This document shows, piece after piece, positions 1 through 9,926 of a DNA stretch of 64,000 nucleotides. The stretch covers positions 177,657-241,656 of the forward strand of contig NZ_LMCT01000067.1 of the NCBI RefSeq assembly GCF_001424875.1, written 5' to 3'. A program made the translations under genes and the position numbers. Position 1 is the first letter of the stretch; every line of letters starts with the position of its first letter. The DNA comes from Kitasatospora sp. Root107. GTDB lineage: Bacteria; Actinomycetota; Actinomycetes; Streptomycetales; Streptomycetaceae. The notes beneath the pieces were generated by a model, which made no database searches, was not told where the DNA came from, and saw only the letters and a list, made by a program, of their open reading frames with translations.

Positions 1-50
1 GCAAGCACCGAGGGCCCGTACGCAGTCGCGTACGGGCCCTCGGTGCTTGC
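1..50. terminator. Perfect hairpin terminator downstream of zur
   Basis: A perfect 23-bp inverted repeat (arms 1-23 and 28-50, loop AGTC) ends 4 bp before the zur stop codon. It is long and GC-rich without a clear T-tract, as is common in streptomycetes. It could work in both directions, so it may also end a gene to the left of the window. Confidence 0.85.
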
Positions 51-54
51 TGGT

Positions 55-462
55 TCAGGACTTCTTGGTGCACTCCGCGCAGGTCCCGAAGATCTCCAGG
101 GTGTGCGCGATGTCGCTGTAGCCGTGCTCGGCCGCGATCGAGTTGGCCCAGCGCTCGACCGCCGGGCCCTCGACCTCGACGGTGGAGCCGCAGCTGCGGC
201 AGACCAGGTGGTGGTGGTGCCCGCTGCTGCACCGGCGGTAGACCGCCTCGCCGTCGGCGGTGCGCAGCACGTCCACCTCACCGGCGTCGGCCAGCGACTG
301 CAGGGTGCGGTAGACGGTGGTCAGACCGACCGAGTCACCCCGGTGCTTGAGCAGGTCGTGCAGCTCCTGCGCACTGCGGAAGTCCTCGATCTCGTCCAGG
401 GCCGCCGAGACGGCGGCACGCTGCCTGGTCGATCGGGCACGCGACGGGCCTGCGGTGGTCAC
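55..462 (-). CDS. zur: Zur, zinc-responsive Fur-family repressor
   Basis: A 135-aa Fur-family regulator. The N-terminal winged helix carries the recognition helix [10 protein letters not shown]. The dimerisation half has a His-rich sensor segment (HHHHLVC) and two CxxC pairs (CRSC and C-terminal CAEC) for structural zinc. The GTG at 462 is chosen because AGGAGGA lies 7 nt upstream; a longer frame to 501 lacks such a site and precedes the conserved domain. It is the last gene of znuA-znuC-znuB-zur, which identifies it as Zur rather than an iron or peroxide sensor. By family knowledge, zinc-loaded Zur represses uptake genes; two matching boxes precede znuA. Confidence 0.93.
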   Translation of the reverse strand: MTTAGPSRARSTRQRAAVSAALDEIEDFRSAQELHDLLKHRGDSVGLTTVYRTLQSLADAGEVDVLRTADGEAVYRRCSSGHHHHLVCRSCGSTVEVEGPAVERWANSIAAEHGYSDIAHTLEIFGTCAECTKKS

Positions 463-497
463 CGTGGGTCCTCCTGGTCGTGGGGTGGTCTGGCACC

Positions 498-1418
498 TCA
501 TTGTGCCAGCCCCCGACTGGTGACCGAATCCTCCGTGCGGCCCTGTTGCTGATCGGGCAGCCGTACCTCGCAGACCTCGGGACCGTGGTCGCTCGCGGCC
601 CGGTGCCGACGCCGGGCCAGCGGCGTGGCGACCGCGCTGAGCACCGCGAAGACCACGATCGCCAGCAGCACGATGGTCGGCCCCGAGGGCAGGTCGGCCT
701 GGTACGAGCCGGCCACCCCGGCCACCGCGACCAGTACGCCGACCCCGATCGAGGCGGCCTGGGTCATCGCGAAGGACCGGGTGAGCTGCTGCGCCGCGAC
801 CACCGGGACCACCATCAGCGCGCTGACCAGCAGCAGGCCGACCACCCGCATCGCCACCGTGACGGTGACCGCGGCCATCACGGCCAGCAGCAGGTTCAGG
901 ACGCGCACCGGCAGCCCGGTGACCCGGGCGAACTCCTCGTCCTGGCAGATCGCGAAGAGCTGGCGGCGCAGACCGATGGTGACCGCGATGACCACCGCGG
1001 CCAGCACCGTGATGGTGATCAGGTCGCTCGGCGCGACGGTCAGGATGGAGCCCCAGAGGTAGCTCTCCAGACTGCCGTTACCCGCCTGGGCGCTCATGCT
1101 GACCAGCATCTTCCCGCAGGCCATTCCGCCGTAGAAGAGCATCGCCAGCGCGATGTCGCCACGCTGGTTTCCGCGCGAGCGGACCAGCTCCATGACGACG
1201 GCGCCGAGCACGCAGACCAGCACGGCCATCCAGACCGGGCTGGTCTGGAAGAAGAAGCCGAGGCCGACGCCGGTGAGCGCGACATGTCCCATGCCGTCGC
1301 CCATCAGCGCCTGCCGGCGCTGCACCAGGTAGATGCCGACGGCGGGCGCGGTGATGCCGACCAGTACGGCGGCGATCAGCGCCCGCTGCATGAAGTCATA
1401 GCTGAGCATTTCGGTCAT
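498..1418 (-). CDS. znuB: Zinc ABC transporter permease ZnuB
   Basis: A 306-aa integral membrane protein of the ABC-3 metal permease family with about eight hydrophobic helices, including the MGDGMGHVALTG segment after the first helices. It should form the membrane channel for zinc delivered by ZnuA and powered by ZnuC. Its ATG overlaps the znuC stop codon by 4 nt (ATGA), so translation is probably coupled. The C-terminal 35 residues are a polar tail. The length is normal for the family. Confidence 0.93.
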   Translation of the reverse strand: MTEMLSYDFMQRALIAAVLVGITAPAVGIYLVQRRQALMGDGMGHVALTGVGLGFFFQTSPVWMAVLVCVLGAVVMELVRSRGNQRGDIALAMLFYGGMACGKMLVSMSAQAGNGSLESYLWGSILTVAPSDLITITVLAAVVIAVTIGLRRQLFAICQDEEFARVTGLPVRVLNLLLAVMAAVTVTVAMRVVGLLLVSALMVVPVVAAQQLTRSFAMTQAASIGVGVLVAVAGVAGSYQADLPSGPTIVLLAIVVFAVLSAVATPLARRRHRAASDHGPEVCEVRLPDQQQGRTEDSVTSRGLAQ

Positions 1419-2254
1419 GCGAGCAGTCCAGGGGTCGTCAGGTGGTCGTCCCCATGGGGATGAACGTGGTCGTGCCCGGGCAGTGCGTGCTGGCCGGTGC
1501 TGGGGTGCGGCGGGCCGTCGTACGCGACGCAGCCGTCGCGGAGCACCACGGTGCGGTCGATCAGCGGCTCCAGCGGCCCGAGTTCGTGCAGTACCAGCAG
1601 GACCGCGGTGCCCCGGCCGACCTCCTGGCGCAGGGTGTCGGCGAGCACCTGCTGACTGGCCACGTCCACCCCGGCCATCGGCTCGTCCATGATGAGGAGT
1701 TCGGGGGAGCCGACCAGCGCGCGGGCGATCAGCACCCGCTGGTGCTGGCCGCCGGAGAGCCCGGCCACGCCGTCCTCGGCCCGGTCCAGCATGCCGACCT
1801 GGGCCAGCGCGCGGTCGACCGCGGCCTTGTCCTTGCGGCGGAACGGGAGCAGCCCGTGTTGCGGCAGCCGCCCGGTGGAGACCACCTCGCGGACGGTGGC
1901 GGGCACCCCGCTGGCGGCGGTGGTGCGCTGCGGCACGTAGCCGATCCGGTGCCAGGCCCGGAACTTGGCGTACGGGGTGCCGAACAGCTCCAGCCCGCCG
2001 CGCTCCAGCGGGACGGCGCCGATCACCGACTTCACGGTGGTGGACTTGCCGGAGCCGTTGGCCCCGAGCAGCGCGACCACCTCGCCGGGCCGGACCTTGA
2101 GGTCCACGCCGCGCAGCACGGGGCGGCCGCCGAGCGAGGCGACGGCGTCGCAGAGACAGACGGCCGCAGGCGCGGCACCCACCTCACGGGGGTGCCGCGC
2201 CAGGGCGGAGTCCGTCCCTTCGGCCTTCGAGGCCTTGGATATGACAGAGCTCAT
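1415..2254 (-). CDS. znuC: Zinc ABC transporter ATPase ZnuC
   Basis: A 279-aa ABC ATPase with Walker A GANGSGKST (from about residue 64), signature LSGGQHQR and Walker B ELLIMDEP. The N-terminal 30 residues precede the ABC fold and may not be conserved, so the true start could be slightly downstream. The C-terminus is His-rich (GQHALPGHDHVHPHGDDH), which is common in zinc ATPases and could bind the metal. It sits between znuA and znuB in one operon. The metal assignment rests on the operon and its Zur boxes. Confidence 0.93.
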   Translation of the reverse strand: MSSVISKASKAEGTDSALARHPREVGAAPAAVCLCDAVASLGGRPVLRGVDLKVRPGEVVALLGANGSGKSTTVKSVIGAVPLERGGLELFGTPYAKFRAWHRIGYVPQRTTAASGVPATVREVVSTGRLPQHGLLPFRRKDKAAVDRALAQVGMLDRAEDGVAGLSGGQHQRVLIARALVGSPELLIMDEPMAGVDVASQQVLADTLRQEVGRGTAVLLVLHELGPLEPLIDRTVVLRDGCVAYDGPPHPSTGQHALPGHDHVHPHGDDHLTTPGLLA

Positions 2255-2271
2255 GAGGATCCGATGTCCCG

Positions 2272-3210
2272 TCAGCCGGTGGTGCCGAAAGCGGTCTTGA
2301 GGTTGGCGAGGTTCTGCCGCATGACCGAGAAGTAATTGTCCTTGGCCTGGTCCTTGACGCCCTCCAGCGGGTCCAGGACTGCGGTCTTCAGGTTGAGGTC
2401 CTTGGCGACGGTCTCGGCGAGCTTGGGGCTGACCAGGGTCTCGAAGAAGATCGTGGTGACGCCGTGCTCCTTGGCGGCCCGCTGGACCTCGGCCAGCTTG
2501 GCCGGGGTGGGCTCGGCCTCGGGGTCGACGCCGTTGATGGCGATCTGGTTGATGCCGTACGCCTCGGCGAGGTAGCCGAAGGCGGCGTGGCTGGTCACGA
2601 AGGACTTGCCCTTGACGTCCTTCAGGCCGGCCTTGAACTCCTGGTCCAGCGCGGCCAGGTCGGCCACCATCCGGTCGGTGTTCGTCTGGTAGTCGGCGGC
2701 GTGCGAGGGGTCGGCCTTGGCCAGCTCGGCGCCGACGCTCTTGGCGACGGTGGCGTAGCGGCTGGGGTCGAGCCAGATGTGCGGGTCGCCCGCGGCCTCG
2801 TCCTTGTGCTCCTCGCCCTCCTCGGCCGGGAGGTGGTGGTCCACCAGCGGGGAGGCGGCGGTGGCGTCCACCACGTGCTTGGAGCCGCTCTGCGCGACTG
2901 CCTTGTCGACGGTGGGCTGCAGGCCCTTGAGGTAGACCACCAGGTCGGCGTCCTTGACCTTGGCGACCTGCTTGGCCGTCAGCTCCAGGTCGTGCGGCTC
3001 GGCCCCGGCGGCGGTGAGGTCGGTCACGTTGACGTGCTCGCCGCCGATCTTCGAGGCGAGGAACTCCATCGGGTAGAACGACGCGACCACGTCCAGCTTG
3101 CCGTCGCTGCCCTTCGCGCTGCTCGAACCGCCGCAGGCGGTGAGGACGAGGGCGCCGACGAGGGCGGTGGCGGTCAGGGCTATGGAGGTGGGGACGCGTC
3201 GCAACATCAT
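2272..3210 (-). CDS. znuA: Zinc-binding lipoprotein ZnuA
   Basis: A 312-aa cluster A-I substrate-binding protein. It has a lipoprotein signal with lipobox LTAC (Cys about 26), the SFYPMEFLASKIGG opening of metal-binding SBPs, and an acidic, His-containing loop (DHHLPAEEGEEHKDE) typical of zinc rather than manganese binders. The ATG at 3210 is preferred because it gives a normal signal peptide. In-frame starts at 3219 (ATG) and 3225 (TTG) lie inside the Zur box. A TTGACA -18- GAGAAT promoter places transcription close to this ATG, so the mRNA may be leaderless or nearly so. Confidence 0.92.
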   Translation of the reverse strand: MMLRRVPTSIALTATALVGALVLTACGGSSSAKGSDGKLDVVASFYPMEFLASKIGGEHVNVTDLTAAGAEPHDLELTAKQVAKVKDADLVVYLKGLQPTVDKAVAQSGSKHVVDATAASPLVDHHLPAEEGEEHKDEAAGDPHIWLDPSRYATVAKSVGAELAKADPSHAADYQTNTDRMVADLAALDQEFKAGLKDVKGKSFVTSHAAFGYLAEAYGINQIAINGVDPEAEPTPAKLAEVQRAAKEHGVTTIFFETLVSPKLAETVAKDLNLKTAVLDPLEGVKDQAKDNYFSVMRQNLANLKTAFGTTG

Positions 3211-3224
3211 GACAACCATTCTCA
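3210..3224. promoter_or_regulatory. Zur box 1 (start-proximal) of znuACB-zur
   Basis: TGACAACCATTCTCA on the plus strand is a 15-bp imperfect palindrome matching the known streptomycete Zur box pattern (TGaaAATGATTTTCA-like). It covers the predicted -10 region and touches the znuA start codon. Its centre lies 22 bp, two helical turns, from box 2. Confidence 0.75.
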
Positions 3225-3247
3225 ACTTAACTGGAAATGATTGTCAA
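3218..3247 (-). promoter_or_regulatory. Predicted znuA promoter
   Basis: On the minus strand, TTGACA (3242-3247) and GAGAAT (3218-3223) are separated by 18 bp, close to the vegetative sigma consensus. The start of transcription would fall about at the znuA ATG. The assignment is inferred from sequence only. Confidence 0.5.
3232..3246. promoter_or_regulatory. Zur box 2 of znuACB-zur
   Basis: TGGAAATGATTGTCA is a close match to the 7-1-7 Zur box. It overlaps most of the -35 hexamer of the znuA promoter. Together with box 1 it would cover both promoter elements, as expected for tight zinc repression. Confidence 0.8.
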
Positions 3248-3421
3248 CTCGATCGACCATCGAACAAGCCGATCGTCGGTTCGACACACCGAGCGACCGC
3301 GGAATACCGATTTGAACCCCGCCCCACCACGCCCGGTAACCTCTGGAGGTATTCGGGTGCGTGCAACCAGCCGCGCCTTGACCGTGCCGTCCTCCCGTGA
3401 CGTCGTACTGAAGAGAGCACT

Positions 3422-4804
3422 GTGGCCGCCGACAAGATCGACACGATCGTCAGCCTGAGCAAGCGCCGTGGCTTCGTCTACCCCTGCAGCGAGATCTACG
3501 GTGGCACCCGCGCCGCTTGGGACTACGGTCCGCTGGGTGTCGAGCTCAAGGAGAACATCAAGCGCCAGTGGTGGCGTTCGATGGTCACCGCTCGGGAGGA
3601 CGTCGTCGGGCTCGACTCGTCGGTGATCCTGGCCCGCGAGGTCTGGGAGGCCTCGGGTCACGTCGCGACCTTCAACGACCCGCTGACCGAGTGCCTCTCC
3701 TGTCACAAGCGGTTCCGTGCGGACCACCTGGAGGAGGCGTACGAGGCCAAGCACGGCCGGGTCCCGGCCAACGGCCTGGCCGACGTCAACTGCCCGAACT
3801 GCGGCAACAAGGGCGGCTTCACCGAGCCCAAGGAGTTCTCGGGCATGCTGAAGACGCACCTCGGCGTCACCGAGGACGCGGGTGGCCTGGCCTACCTGCG
3901 CCCGGAGACCGCCCAGGGCATCTTCACCAACTTCAAGGCGGTGCAGACGACTTCGCGCAAGAAGCCGCCGTTCGGCATCGCCCAGGTCGGCAAGAGCTTC
4001 CGGAACGAGATCACCCCCGGCAACTTCATCTTCCGGACCCGCGAGTTCGAGCAGATGGAGATGGAGTTCTTCGTCAAGCCCGGCGAGGACGAGCAGTGGC
4101 ACGAGTACTGGCTGCAGCAGCGCTGGGACTGGTACGTCGACCTCGGCCTGCGGACCGAGAACATGCGCTTCTTCGACCACCCGAAGGAGAAGCTGTCCCA
4201 CTACGCCAAGCGCACGATGGACATCGAGTACCGCTTCAACTTCGGCGGCAGCGAGTTCTCCGAGCTGGAGGGTGTGGCCAACCGCACCGACTACGACCTC
4301 CGGGTGCACAGTGAGGCCTCCGGCCAGGACCTCAAGTACTTCGACCAGGAGTCGGGCGAGCGGTACTTCCCGTACGTCATCGAGCCCGCAGCAGGTCTGA
4401 ACCGCGCCATGCTGGCCTTCCTGCTCGACGCCTACTTCGAGGACGAGGCGCCGAACGCCAAGGGCGTCATGGAGAAGCGGGTCGGCATGCGGCTCGACCC
4501 CCGGCTCGCCCCGGTCAAGGTCGCGGTGCTGCCGCTGTCGCGCAACGCCGACCTGTCGCCGAAGGCCCGCGGCCTGGCGGCCGACCTGCGTACCGCGTGG
4601 AACGTCGAGTTCGACGACGCGGGCGCGATCGGCAAGCGCTACCGCCGCCAGGACGAGATCGGTACGCCGTTCTGCGTCACGGTCGACTTCGACACCCTCG
4701 AGGACAACGCGGTCACCATCCGCGAGCGTGACACCATGGCGCAGGAGCGGGTCTCGCTCGACCAGGTGAAGGCCTACCTGGGTGCGCGCCTGATCGGCTG
4801 CTGA
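3422..4804 (+). CDS. glyS: Glycyl-tRNA synthetase (dimeric class II type)
   Basis: A 460-aa class II synthetase that charges tRNA-Gly. It opens with [20 protein letters not shown] and has a zinc-binding insert with two Cys pairs (CLSCHKRF, then CPNCGNK). Motif 2 lies in [20 protein letters not shown] and motif 3 in [10 protein letters not shown]. The C-terminal third is the anticodon-binding domain. The GTG at 3422 is the only start next to the conserved N-terminus. It is divergent from znuA and followed by a strong hairpin. The length is normal for the alpha2-type bacterial enzyme. Confidence 0.96.
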   Translation: MAADKIDTIVSLSKRRGFVYPCSEIYGGTRAAWDYGPLGVELKENIKRQWWRSMVTAREDVVGLDSSVILAREVWEASGHVATFNDPLTECLSCHKRFRADHLEEAYEAKHGRVPANGLADVNCPNCGNKGGFTEPKEFSGMLKTHLGVTEDAGGLAYLRPETAQGIFTNFKAVQTTSRKKPPFGIAQVGKSFRNEITPGNFIFRTREFEQMEMEFFVKPGEDEQWHEYWLQQRWDWYVDLGLRTENMRFFDHPKEKLSHYAKRTMDIEYRFNFGGSEFSELEGVANRTDYDLRVHSEASGQDLKYFDQESGERYFPYVIEPAAGLNRAMLAFLLDAYFEDEAPNAKGVMEKRVGMRLDPRLAPVKVAVLPLSRNADLSPKARGLAADLRTAWNVEFDDAGAIGKRYRRQDEIGTPFCVTVDFDTLEDNAVTIRERDTMAQERVSLDQVKAYLGARLIGC

Positions 4805-4820
4805 CGCTCTGTCGGTTCTC

Positions 4821-4854
4821 GAACGGCCCTTCCGCTCCGGCGGGAGGGCCGTTC
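4821..4854. terminator. Hairpin terminator between glyS and the convergent TPR gene
   Basis: GAACGGCCCT and AGGGCCGTTC form a perfect 10-bp stem, extendable with mismatches, 17 bp after the glyS stop. The convergent TPR gene ends at 4875, so it may serve both directions. Confidence 0.8.
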
Positions 4855-4874
4855 GCGTGCCGGTCGGTGGATCG

Positions 4875-6629
4875 TCACCGGCTCGCCCGGCGCAGGCGGT
4901 CGGCGGTGCGGCGGGCGACCCGGGCCTCGCTGCGGTGGCCGTGGTGGCGCAGGTAGTGGTCGAGCCACTCCATGGATCCGGCGAGCTGCTCGACGTCGCT
5001 GCCGGGCGGCTGGGTGCCGAGGCTGTCCAGGATCTCGACGGCCTCCCGGAACGGGGCGAGCACCTGCTCGGTCTGTTCCAGGCGGGAGTGCCGCAGCGCC
5101 AGGTTGGACAGCACGTGCACGGCGCCGGACCGGTGCTGCTCCGGGTCCTGCGCGTACAGCCGCCGGTAGAGGTCGGCGGCCTCGCTGGTGGCGGTCAGCG
5201 AGCCGGTGTGGTCGTCGGTGTCGGCGCACCGGATGCCCAGGTGGTTGAGTGCCGTGGCGAGGCCGGCGATGTGTTCGGCCGCTCCGGCGGCGACGAGCTG
5301 CCGGTACAGGACGACCGCCTCCTCGGTTGCGGCCCGCGCCTCCCGGTGCCGTCCGAGTACGGCGAGGCGACGGCCCAGGCTGTCCAGGGCGTCCGCGTAG
5401 AGGTGGCGTACCCGGCCCGGAAACCGGGAGAGTTGGTGCCGGTAGATCCGGACCGCATGCTCGGTGGCGGACAGCGCCTCGGCGGCGCGGCCGCCCCAGG
5501 CCAGCAGCAGGCCGAGACTGTGCAGGCAGCCGGCGTGCAGGAGCTGGAACGCGGGATGGTCGTGGCCGCCGGACAGGTCGACGGCCTCCCGGAGCAGTTC
5601 GGCGCCCGCGTCGGCGCGCCCGGCCCGGCCCAGCGTGAGGCCCTCGCTGTTCAGCCGGTCGATCCGTTCCACCAGCTTCGGGTCGGGTGGCGGCAGCTGC
5701 GGCCCCGGGACGGACGTACGGGTGAACTCGCCGTCCTCGGTCAGGCGGAAGCCGTGGCGTTCCCACAACTGGTCCAGCGAGGCGAGCAGATCCGGCGAGA
5801 CTGCGGCCAACCTGTCGCGCAGGCCCACCAGTTCGGTCCGGTAGGGAGCCGCCTCGGCGGCCCGGCCGAGCTTGGTCAGTGCCCCGGTCAGCGTCAGCAG
5901 GGTCATCTCGTAGCCGGTCTGGTCCGACGGAGTCCGCGGGCGGCCCAGCGAGCGGTAGCCGGCGACCGACTCCTCGAGTGCCGGGACGGCCTGCTCGAAC
6001 CGGCCCATCTCCTCGAGCTTGATGCCCAGATCCCCCAGTGCGGAGGCGAGTTCGGCCCGGGCGTCGGCCGTGCTGGGGCCCGCCGCCGGTGGGCGCTGGG
6101 TGAACAGGGCCGTCATGAGCGGTGTGACGCTGCGCGCCACCAGCTTGCGGCGGAGCAGCACGGCCTCCTCGATCCGGGCCAGTGCCTCCTGGTGGGCGCC
6201 GGTCTCGGCCAGCTGGTTCCCGAGCCGGGCCAGCGCCCCGGCCAGTTCCGGTTCCAACTCCGGCTCCAGCCGGGCGGCTTCGCGGAGCAGGGCCACCGCC
6301 TCGGTGGCCGGCACCCGGGCCTCCGCACGGCGGCCCAGCAGGCCCACCAACAGCGCGAGCATGTCCAGCGCGGATGCCAAGGCCGGCCGGTAGCGGACCT
6401 GGTCCCGGTCCGTGAGCGCGCGGAAGACCGCCACGGCCTCCGCCATCAGCTCGGCACCCTCCGTCAGGCCGCCGGGCGTGCTGCCGAGCAGCATGGCTAG
6501 CCGGTACAGGGCGAGTCCGAGAACCGCTCGCTCCGGGGCTCCGGCCGCCGCCCGCCGGAGTCGCGTCACCTCCGAACGCGCCTGCGCCACCTCGGCCGTG
6601 TCCAGTCCCCGCGCGTCCTGTTCCGGCAT
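4875..6629 (-). CDS. TPR-repeat protein of unknown role
   Basis: A 584-aa protein built almost wholly of degenerate tetratricopeptide-like helical pairs. Recurring units resemble LGxxLAxLGRxxEARAATEEAVxLYRxL, for example in the 5280-5470, 5570-5660 and 6150-6330 parts of the gene. There is no signal peptide, membrane helix or enzyme motif. The ATG at 6629 is chosen because AGGGGG lies about 6 nt upstream; an in-frame start at 6716 adds a low-complexity leader. Such proteins usually act as protein-interaction scaffolds. It follows another helical-repeat gene on the same strand after about 100 bp, so the two may be co-transcribed. Confidence 0.75.
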   Translation of the reverse strand: MPEQDARGLDTAEVAQARSEVTRLRRAAAGAPERAVLGLALYRLAMLLGSTPGGLTEGAELMAEAVAVFRALTDRDQVRYRPALASALDMLALLVGLLGRRAEARVPATEAVALLREAARLEPELEPELAGALARLGNQLAETGAHQEALARIEEAVLLRRKLVARSVTPLMTALFTQRPPAAGPSTADARAELASALGDLGIKLEEMGRFEQAVPALEESVAGYRSLGRPRTPSDQTGYEMTLLTLTGALTKLGRAAEAAPYRTELVGLRDRLAAVSPDLLASLDQLWERHGFRLTEDGEFTRTSVPGPQLPPPDPKLVERIDRLNSEGLTLGRAGRADAGAELLREAVDLSGGHDHPAFQLLHAGCLHSLGLLLAWGGRAAEALSATEHAVRIYRHQLSRFPGRVRHLYADALDSLGRRLAVLGRHREARAATEEAVVLYRQLVAAGAAEHIAGLATALNHLGIRCADTDDHTGSLTATSEAADLYRRLYAQDPEQHRSGAVHVLSNLALRHSRLEQTEQVLAPFREAVEILDSLGTQPPGSDVEQLAGSMEWLDHYLRHHGHRSEARVARRTADRLRRASR

Positions 6630-6732
6630 CCCGAACCCCCTGTTGCTCCGGCTGCTCCGGGGCGCACCGCCCTGCGGTGAGCACGCCGGGTAGCCGGGAG
6701 TGGTTCCAGCCCGCACTGCTGGAGGGGTCGGG

Positions 6733-7914
6733 TCACGGCCCGAGCGGCAGGCCGACCGAGCGGAGGGCGGCGCGGGCGGCGCGGTGGCGGCCCTCGTCCA
6801 GGGTGGCGACGGCGGTCAGCAGAGCGCGGTAGCGGGTGGGGGAGTGGGTCAGGGCGGTGGCGTACTGGGCCAGGTCGGCCGGGGAGCGCAGCCGGGCGAC
6901 CTGCTGGGTCAGCGCGGCGGCCAGTTGGGCGTCCAACTGCAGGGCGGTGGCGGCGAGTTCGTCGGTCCGGCGGCCCGCCGCCTGGTGCAGCAGGCGGTAC
7001 GCGTCCTCGGTGCGGCCCGCAGTGCGCAGGTGGTCGGCCAGGGTGGCCAGTTCGGCGGGCGGGGCCGAGCCCCACTCCCAGAGCAGGGTGAGGCTGTCGG
7101 CGGAGAGCCCGGCCTGCTCCAAGGCGGCCAGCAGGGAGGGGAGTTCGGCGGCCGGGTAGCCCCAGAGGGCGTGGAACAGGGCGGCCGCCTCCTCGGCGAG
7201 ACCGCCCCGGCGCAGCTCGGCCAGGGTGCCGGCGGCCTGACCGGCGGCGCCGTGGGCGACGGCCCTGGCCAGGTAGCCCGCCGCGCCGGCCGGGCCCTCG
7301 GTGCGCAGCAGCGCGATCAGCCGGGCCACGTCGGCGGGGGCCAGCACCACCGCGGCCTGCGCGGTGACGGCGGCCGACTCCTGGGCCGAGCCTTGGCCGT
7401 GCAGGGCGGTGATCCGGGCCGCGAGGGCGGCCAACTCGGCTGCGCTGCGCGGTTCGGGGGCCCTAGGCCGGGGCGGCTGTGCGGGCTGCTCCGGCTGCTC
7501 CGGTTGTGGGGCGGCCGGCTCCGGCGCGGCGACCCCGGCGAACCTGGCGCCCCGCATCGGGGCGGCGGTGACCACCGGGGCGGGCTGGGGTGCGGCACTC
7601 GCCTCGTACGCGCCGCCGAACCGGGCTCCGGTCGGGCGGCGCTGGACCGGGACGGCGGTCTGCTCGCGCCGGTGGTCCTCCAGCGCGAGCAGACGTTCAC
7701 TCAACTCCAGGTGCCGGGCGCCGAGTCCGTCCCGCAGGGTGCGGATCTGGGCCAGCTGGCGGTGCAGTTCGGGGTCGGCGGTCCCTTCCAGGGCTTCGGT
7801 GAGCCGCTGCTCCCGCTGGGCCGCGTACCGGCGGGCCCGCAGCAGCTCGTCCAGCTCCGTCCGCAGGGTCTGGACGTCCTCCGTTGCCCCGGGGTCGAGT
7901 CCGCGCACCGTCAT
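6733..7914 (-). CDS. Helical protein with coiled-coil N-terminus, function unknown
   Basis: A 393-aa protein with no recognised family. Residues about 10-80 are highly charged and predicted coiled coil (LRTELDELLRARRYAAQREQ). Residues about 80-150 form a Pro/Ala-rich linker containing PQPEQPEQPAQPPRP. The C-terminal 230 residues are Ala/Leu-rich helices with repeated LLRTEG / LRTAGR turns, like degenerate helical repeats. AGGACGG lies 5 nt before the ATG. It has no signal peptide or membrane segment and is probably cytoplasmic. It is upstream of, and parallel to, the TPR gene, so the pair may form one assembly. Confidence 0.65.
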   Translation of the reverse strand: MTVRGLDPGATEDVQTLRTELDELLRARRYAAQREQRLTEALEGTADPELHRQLAQIRTLRDGLGARHLELSERLLALEDHRREQTAVPVQRRPTGARFGGAYEASAAPQPAPVVTAAPMRGARFAGVAAPEPAAPQPEQPEQPAQPPRPRAPEPRSAAELAALAARITALHGQGSAQESAAVTAQAAVVLAPADVARLIALLRTEGPAGAAGYLARAVAHGAAGQAAGTLAELRRGGLAEEAAALFHALWGYPAAELPSLLAALEQAGLSADSLTLLWEWGSAPPAELATLADHLRTAGRTEDAYRLLHQAAGRRTDELAATALQLDAQLAAALTQQVARLRSPADLAQYATALTHSPTRYRALLTAVATLDEGRHRAARAALRSVGLPLGP

Positions 7915-8023
7915 CGCACCGTCCTGTGTCTGCCAGCCGTCCCTGGAGGGTCATCCTGGCCGCAGAACAAGGCAGTTGTGTTACGGCGACGAGTCCGGCG
8001 CTTTTCGGGGCCGGTCAGGAGCC

Positions 8024-9110
<1,087 letters not shown>

Positions 9111-9178
9111 TCGGTAGCCTACGGGTCGACGATCACCGGTGCAACCGGTCTGAGGGGTTAGCTGGTTATGCTGGGGAG

Positions 9179-9718
9179 ATGGAGTTCGTCTTTGTCGCCG
9201 GTGATCCCGCGCTCGATCTGGTCGGTACCGTGCAGCGGCGCCGCACCCTGGCCCGCGACCTGCTGCCGACACCGGCCGACCTGGGGCTCTGGACAGCAGC
9301 GGCCGGGTTGGTCGACCAGCCGGTCGAGGCGGGGGTGGACGACCTGGAGCAGGCGCACCAACTCCGCGAGGCTGTCTACCGCTTGGGCCTGGCGGCGGTT
9401 GCCGGGGAGCCCTACCCGACGGCCGACCGCAGGCTGCTCAACCGGCTGGCCGACGGCCCCGCACTCCGGCTCGACCTGCGCCCCGACGGCACCCTGCGCC
9501 GTACCGGCAGCGCAGCCGCCGCCCTGGCGACGGTGGCCAGGTCGGCGCAGGAGCTGTTCGCGCTGCCGCTCGGCGCGCCGATCCGGGAGTGCGCGTTTGA
9601 GTCGTGCACCCGGCTGTACGTGGACCGCTCCCGCCGGGGGGTGCGCCGCTGGTGCGACATGGCCGCCTGCGGCAACCGGGCCAAGGCCGCAGCCTTCCGC
9701 GAGCGGCACCCCGGGTAG
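9179..9718 (+). CDS. CGNR zinc-finger (ABATE-type) putative regulator
   Basis: A 179-aa protein of the ABATE / CGNR family. The N-terminal part starts EFVFVAGDPALDLVGT, typical of the stress-response domain. The C-terminal zinc finger has CAFESC, then the RRWCDMAACGNRAKAAAFR signature. These are presumed DNA-binding transcription factors, usually autoregulated. The ATG at 9179 follows GGGGAG closely; an ATG at 9168 is in another frame. It is divergent from gap. Confidence 0.85.
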   Translation: MEFVFVAGDPALDLVGTVQRRRTLARDLLPTPADLGLWTAAAGLVDQPVEAGVDDLEQAHQLREAVYRLGLAAVAGEPYPTADRRLLNRLADGPALRLDLRPDGTLRRTGSAAAALATVARSAQELFALPLGAPIRECAFESCTRLYVDRSRRGVRRWCDMAACGNRAKAAAFRERHPG

Positions 9719-9730
9719 AGCGGCACACGC

Positions 9731-9908
9731 TGCACCACCAGGGGCTCGGGGAACTGCGACGCCAGCCACGGGACGGCTTCACGTGCGGGATTGGTCAACC
9801 CCGGGCGCGGCTGACGTGTGCCTGGCGTGCGGGCTCAGGCGAAAGTGCCTGGCTTTTTACGCGGCGATCACGCTCCTGAGGTTGGCGTCGCAGTTCCCCG
9901 AGCCCCTG
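9731..9908. repeat. Dispersed intergenic repeat, copy A (two inverted units)
   Basis: Two 26-nt arms (9739-9764 and 9883-9908) are exact reverse complements that begin CAGGGGCTCGGGGAACTGCG. The right unit extends inward to 9839 and contains, on the minus strand, the downstream motif CCAGGCACTTTCGC found in other copies. The element fills the gap between the convergent CGNR and NADAR genes and could act as a terminator-like structure. Related copies are at 16133-16248, 20289-20368 and 55451-55521. Confidence 0.85.
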
Positions 9909-9926
9909 TCTGCCGAACCGTATGCC

